A stretch of 64,000 bases of DNA, taken from NCBI GenBank assembly GCA_026874595.1, contig CM049310.1:2914001-2978000 (forward strand). The letters run 5' to 3'. This document shows positions 59,133-64,000 of the stretch, one piece after another (position 1 is the first letter of the stretch; each line of letters begins with the position of its first letter). The notes under the pieces were generated by a model that worked only from the letters and a program-made list of their open reading frames with translations, was not told where the DNA came from and made no database searches. This stretch comes from Sipunculus nudus (taxonomy: Eukaryota > Annelida > Sipuncula > Golfingiida > Sipunculidae). A program made the translations under genes and the position numbers.

Positions 59133-62100
59133 ACAAGGGACCCATGGGTCACGGCGCTCAGCTGATCGTGATTGGACTATAAATGTTTCTCCACTGTGAT
59201 ACTATATCGAGTCGATAAAGCTTATGAATATCATGGACATGTTGGGCTATTATAAAGGTATGTAATGTAATATGTGAGTAAATGATAAATGAAATTACCT
59301 GACTGATGGATTAATAGAGTCAAATATATTGGTTTATTTTTTATTTATTTAGGAGGGGTTGAAAACTGTGATATATTTGAGCAAATATGAATGCAATGAC
59401 AGCAGTAATAAGCAGTAGTAGAATGATGATAAGGCTATTTTTTGAAGGATCTAAAGTGTATGGTAGTCTGCAAGCTTTCAATTTGACAGATATGATGTTA
59501 TGATTAACTATGCTGATGAAGTGATTTATGAATTTGTGACTGTATGACACAATATCTCTTTAGTCTTGACAAGGTACATTATTGTGATGCCCACTATGTC
59601 TACATATTACACAATATTGACATAATTTCTGGCATGTACATAGGTACCTATGGACGAATAGTTATACAAAATATTAAAGTATGAATATATCTGATACATC
59701 TTGTTCTTGCTTACTGAGGCTGACTTTGGGATGGGGTTCGGAGAAGGGAAAAGTGAGGGCAGCACGAAGGTGGATGTAGAAATATTCTATTGTAATGTTT
59801 TTCATTTACATAAGAATATGAAAAGCTAAGAGGAAAGGGGCCCTCCTACTTGGTTTTAGTAAAGTTCTAAATATATGATTGCAAACTAATACTCTGACAA
59901 GACTGTCATGAAGAAAAACAGTAAAATTTTGAGATACTGTGATGCATATGAAAATTTACAGATGGACAGGCAAGTGGACAGAATGGACTAATACCTTTAT
60001 TTCACTTTCAAGGGAATAATGCATTTAAGTTTATATATAATCCTATTTTTTTAAGCAGATCCACTTTTTCCATTAAGAAGTTTTTATCTGAATTATTTTT
60101 TTATTTACAGGTTTTATAAATTTTTAATAAAAAAGCCTGAAAATATAAGTTAAAATTTTAGATTGTTGCAAAAGTTGCAATCATTATATATACAGAGTAA
60201 AAAACCGAAACTATAAGTTAAAATATTAGAATTGTTGCAAAAGTTGCAATCATCATATATCCAGAGTGTAGCTCATACTGGGTCATATTATGCATACACA
60301 TATATTTTATTATTTTTAAATCATAAATGTTTAAACTGAATTTAAAAGAAAATAATGCCACAACATGGCATCTACAAGAATATTCCTTGAATCACTATTA
60401 AAAAGTTTTGCACATTGGAGTTTTCAGTACATGCTTAATTTTATTCACAAAAATAAAATAAAAGATGCAGTAAATTTGATAAAATAAAACATCTTTTCAA
60501 ATAAAGTATACACACTGTTGGTTGAATGAGGGACAAACAATATCATTGTGCTAATTACTATCCCAGTTTTAATTTATTACTGGAATTAATAGTCAATTTC
60601 ACACCTGGTGAAGTGTTTACTCTTCTGAAGTAAGGAATAACTTATCTGATGAACATCCACACTTTCATAGCAATACACCACTTTGTGGACACAATTAAAT
60701 GTACACTTTAATCATTGTAACCCTGGTGGTACAATACAAAATCTAAAATGTAGCATTGCCTAGAATAAGAATGAATCAAATACAGAAAATAATAACATTC
60801 ATCTAGTTTATGCACCATCGGGGGGGGGGGGGGGGGGGAGTGCAGGGCAGAGGGGAAGCCTGCTGGTAGTGGCCAGGCTGACCTAAGGCAAGCTGCCTGG
60901 GGTGGGTTACATAATGCAAGTGAAGGCTGTACTACTAGGTGGGCTAGATGTAAACAACACTTGACATGGTGTATGAAAACATGAATAAAAGCTATTCTTT
61001 CCAATCAATTTCTTTGAAATTTCAGATTTTAAAAGATTAAATCCTTATGTATATATGCTGTGAAAATTAAATCAACAGTGCCAAAGTTGGACAAAATTTA
61101 AGGTATTGATTTTTTATTTATGCTAATAACTTGAAAAATTTACAAAATTCATATCTAATTTTGGGTAAACAATTGAATCTTGATTAAATAAAGTTATATT
61201 CCTGAAAAAAAGTCTCTAGGTTCAGCAATTCTCATGTTAGGTGAGTAAATATATTTCCTGATTTTTTAAAAAATTGCATTATGTTTTTGGCCCATAACTT
61301 CAAAATAATACCCAATACTGACCTAATTTTTTGGTATTTTCATAGAAAATGTATGAAAGAATTTGAATACTAAATACGATCAAAAACAGATCAGTGGTTT
61401 TGATATTAGGCAGCCTTGAAGTGTAACAATGGCTTTTTTTTATGGAAAACAGAGTTTTTTTTCCTTAATATCTCGAAGGAACGAAGTCCTAATGACCCAA
61501 TTTTCGGTATGGTAGGAGATTTTGGGGACATCTAAAATTATGCCAACAGCCTGGGGAGCATAGAGATGTGCACTGAAAGACCTACAGTCATCAAAGTGGA
61601 CTGCTTGACAATGTAAGGGAATACAACAAGAGCCTCCAAAAAAATTCAATAACTAGCCTAATTTTGCAGCTTTTATTTTCAAATTTCAGATTTTAACAGA
61701 TTAAATCCTTATGTATACATGCTGTGAAAATTAAATCCACAGTACTTACAGGAAAAAAACGTGCCGTGGCCAAAGTTGGGCAAAATTTAAGGTACCAATT
61801 TTATATTTTTGCCAATATTTAAAAAAATTTAACAGATTTTGATCTAATTTTTGGTATACAATTAAATTTTGATTAATTAAAGTTGTATTACTGGGAAAAA
61901 GTCCCTACCTTTAACACTTTTGGTCTTAAGTGACCAAATATCTTCCTTATTTTTTTACAAAGTCTATTATGTTTGGGCCCATAACTTTTTTAAATTATAC
62001 AATACTGACTTAATATCTGGCATTTACATAGGAACTATATAGAGGAATATTTATGGTAAATATGAAGAAAACCAGATGAGTGGTTTTGATATTAGGCAGT

Positions 62101-62287
62101 CCTGAAGTGTAAAAATAGATTTCTAATAAAAATTGAGGTTTTTCCTTAATATCTCGAAGGAACGAAGTCCTATAGACCCAATTTTCGGCATGGTTGTAGA
62201 TTTTGGGGACATCTAACTGTATGCCGAATTTCAGATTCGAAGGTCCAACGGTGTCGAAACGTGCCAGTCTTACAGACAGACATCCAG

Positions 62288-62322
<35 letters not shown>

Positions 62323-62384
62323 GACGGACGACGGACAATGGACCATGACTATAGCTCAGATGACTTAAAAAGCTGAGCTAAAAA
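59133..62384. mobile_element. HINE-like element or cluster
   Basis: The left end ACAAGGGACCCATGGGTCAC with GCTCAGCTGA is at 59133. Bases 60160-60260 hold a short duplication (AAAAGTTGCAATCAT twice). The right end has (GACR)n at 62271-62337 and a reduced stem-loop ending AGCTGAGCTAAAAAT at 62384. From 60850 it matches the AT-rich module. A 19-base poly-G run lies at 60820-60838. Probably more than one insertion. Confidence 0.6.
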
Positions 62385-62429
62385 TACAGGCAATTGGCCA
62401 GGTCAATGGAGAAGGGGTGCTGTGGTACC

Positions 62430-63347
62430 TTCACACTAAATGTGGTGCCAATAGTATCCCCAGACAATTAACCCCCCCCGCCCCCTCCCCCCAGCCTCGA
62501 AGAATAGGATCCCATCTTGAATTCAGATGCAGAGACTGACACTTGGCAAGCCACCATGGTTTCATATAAGTATGGGCATATTTAAGGTAAAGGTCACTCT
62601 CATAGGAGAGGTCATGATCCAAAGATGCATCAAACTTGTGGGTTTTGTGACTGTACCTCAAATTTTTACATAGTTATTGCATTAACATCATTTTAACAAG
62701 AAAACAACACAAGGTAGCGCCACCAGTCTTCTGCAAAAGACAAAGCTATCAAAGATCTTCGGTCAAGTTGATGTTTGGATCATTCCATGTATCCCTTACT
62801 GAGATATTCAAGATTTTGTATGAATTTCACCAAATATGGGAATATTCAAGGTCAAGGCCACTCTCATAGGAATGGTCATGGCCCCAATTTAAATAAACAT
62901 CATCCCATAACCCATATCTATGTATATGCATAATATAAAAGAAATCTGTCCATTAGTTTTTGACTTATAATGCTCACAGTACTGCCAAGTGGCAATTTTG
63001 GGGGTATTAAAAGGCAAGAAAACAAGTAAAGAATAGTAGGTGGTGCCACCAGTTTCTGGAACATGACAACCCTATCCATGATCTTCGATCAACTTGATTT
63101 TTGGATCAATCCATGCAAGATTTCTTGAGATATTTAAGAATTTGTGTGATTTTCCCCAAAATTGGACCTATTCAAGGTCAAGGACACTCCTAGGAAAGGT
63201 CATGACCTCATTTTAGATAGGCGTCGTCCTTTCACCCATATCTATACATATACCCTGTTTGGTAAAGATCTGTGAAATATTTATATGCGGCAGCGGCGGC
63301 GGTGGCGGGACCGTCATGAAAACATAAAACTTTGTCTGGGGATACAA
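62430..63347. mobile_element. GTATC/CCAGAC-ended repeat element
   Basis: The left end has GGTGCCAATAGTATCCCCAG; the right end has GTCTGGGGATACAATAAT after a GCGGCAGCGGCGGCGGTGGC stretch. The interior repeats TTCAAGGTCAAGG and TAGCGCCACC/GGTGGTGCCACC modules like 55651-56862. Confidence 0.75.
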
Positions 63348-64000
63348 TAATGGTTTAATGGGTAAATTATTTGATAATGCTTCATTGAAGTTGGACATGC
63401 TAAACATTTTCTTCTCTTTATGCACTGCCCATGGGGTAAAAGTACCTTTAAAAGCCTGGGAAAAATGTTCCTACCAGTAAAGAAAACAGGTTTGCAGGAA
63501 CCCTGGACTTGTCCCCAGTTAATGTGTTGTCAAAAACAGATACTGATGACGATATGATAAATCATATTTTCTGTATTTATGTAAATGGGATCTGGTCATA
63601 TTATAGGATTTTAAATGTTTGATTGATCCTGTAATTCATTCATCCAATATATTTATCATTAAATTCATTATCATTTAACACATTGCAAATATGATTTCAG
63701 CTTCTAGAATTTCACCCAATTCTGTAAAATTTACACATAAAACAAACAGCTAAATAAATGGAATAAGATAAAAGTTAACTGATGATTTCAGCATACATAA
63801 AAAAAGGGAAATGGAGAAGATTAATTATACTAGTTGGTTCTAAGGTAAAGATGTGTATCTTTTCAACAGTTTACAGTCAGTCTGCAGGGAACACTTAACT
63901 AATATTCACCTATTGGCCAACGTGGAACTCAAAATGACTGGGATTACTTGAATTTTGATGAAACAATGGGACAATGAGACAAACGGAAAACTGGAATACT
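63348..64000. other. Intron, nothing recognised
   Basis: AT-rich sequence to the window end, upstream of the first exon found. No exon matching the required phase 0 end is visible. Confidence 0.5.

Noticed and set aside
1-64000. tRNA, rRNA or other RNA genes
   Set aside because: I looked for cloverleaf-like boxes and rRNA-like sequence and saw none I could support by eye.

Overview
The window is eukaryotic, intron-rich DNA from an animal. It holds one recognisable gene, running right to left on the minus strand: an orthologue of MEGF8 (multiple EGF-like domains 8), a large single-pass membrane protein related to attractin. I could place 23 coding exons between 6926 and 59048. They splice with GT donors and AG acceptors, every phase agrees, and they total 4,320 nt, or 1,440 codons without a stop. 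In protein order they encode PSI modules, a calcium-binding-type EGF, two laminin-type EGFs, a CUB domain, two EGFs, a kelch propeller, a run of PSI modules, another EGF and several laminin-type EGFs. This is the second-CUB/second-kelch half of MEGF8. The N-terminal exons lie beyond 64000. The juxtamembrane, transmembrane and cytoplasmic exons lie to the left of position 1, since I see no further exon in 1-6925.

Most of the other bases are repeats inside the introns. The commonest are long non-autonomous elements with a right-end stem-loop, a (GACR)n tetranucleotide block just before it, and a left-end motif matching one stem arm. This layout resembles the Helentron-associated HINE/DINE/pearl-type elements known from bivalves and flies. 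With the general repeat style it suggests a marine mollusc, probably a bivalve; that is inference. Other elements are a ~3.6 kb internally deleted DIRS-type tyrosine-recombinase retrotransposon (44094-47690) with inverted terminal repeats and a readable internal complementary region, a 2.0 kb TIR element with a TA target duplication (3585-5612), and two families with GTATC-type ends.

Tandem arrays are prominent: 85 bp x ~56 copies (13127-17902) in the intron before exon 21, an 18 bp array (10820-12170), ~180 bp repeats (1966-2790), ~335 bp repeats (51500-54000), and a small 34-36 bp array (28001-28290).

Layout: 1-6925 repeats; 6926-13100 exons 23-21 with a HINE-like array and an 18 bp array between them; 13127-17902 minisatellite; 18517-19758 exons 20-19; 19800-25404 repeats; 25547-30786 exons 18-14; 30787-38380 repeat-rich intron; 38381-43958 exons 13-6 (kelch, EGF, CUB); 44094-54290 DIRS element and nested HINE-like array; 54327-59048 exons 5-1; 59130-64000 repeats.

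The most interesting observation is the 34-36 bp array. It is a tandem amplification of the exon 15/intron boundary itself, so extra copies of the 5' splice site follow the exon, two of them in frame at +72 and +144 nt with an open reading frame through them.
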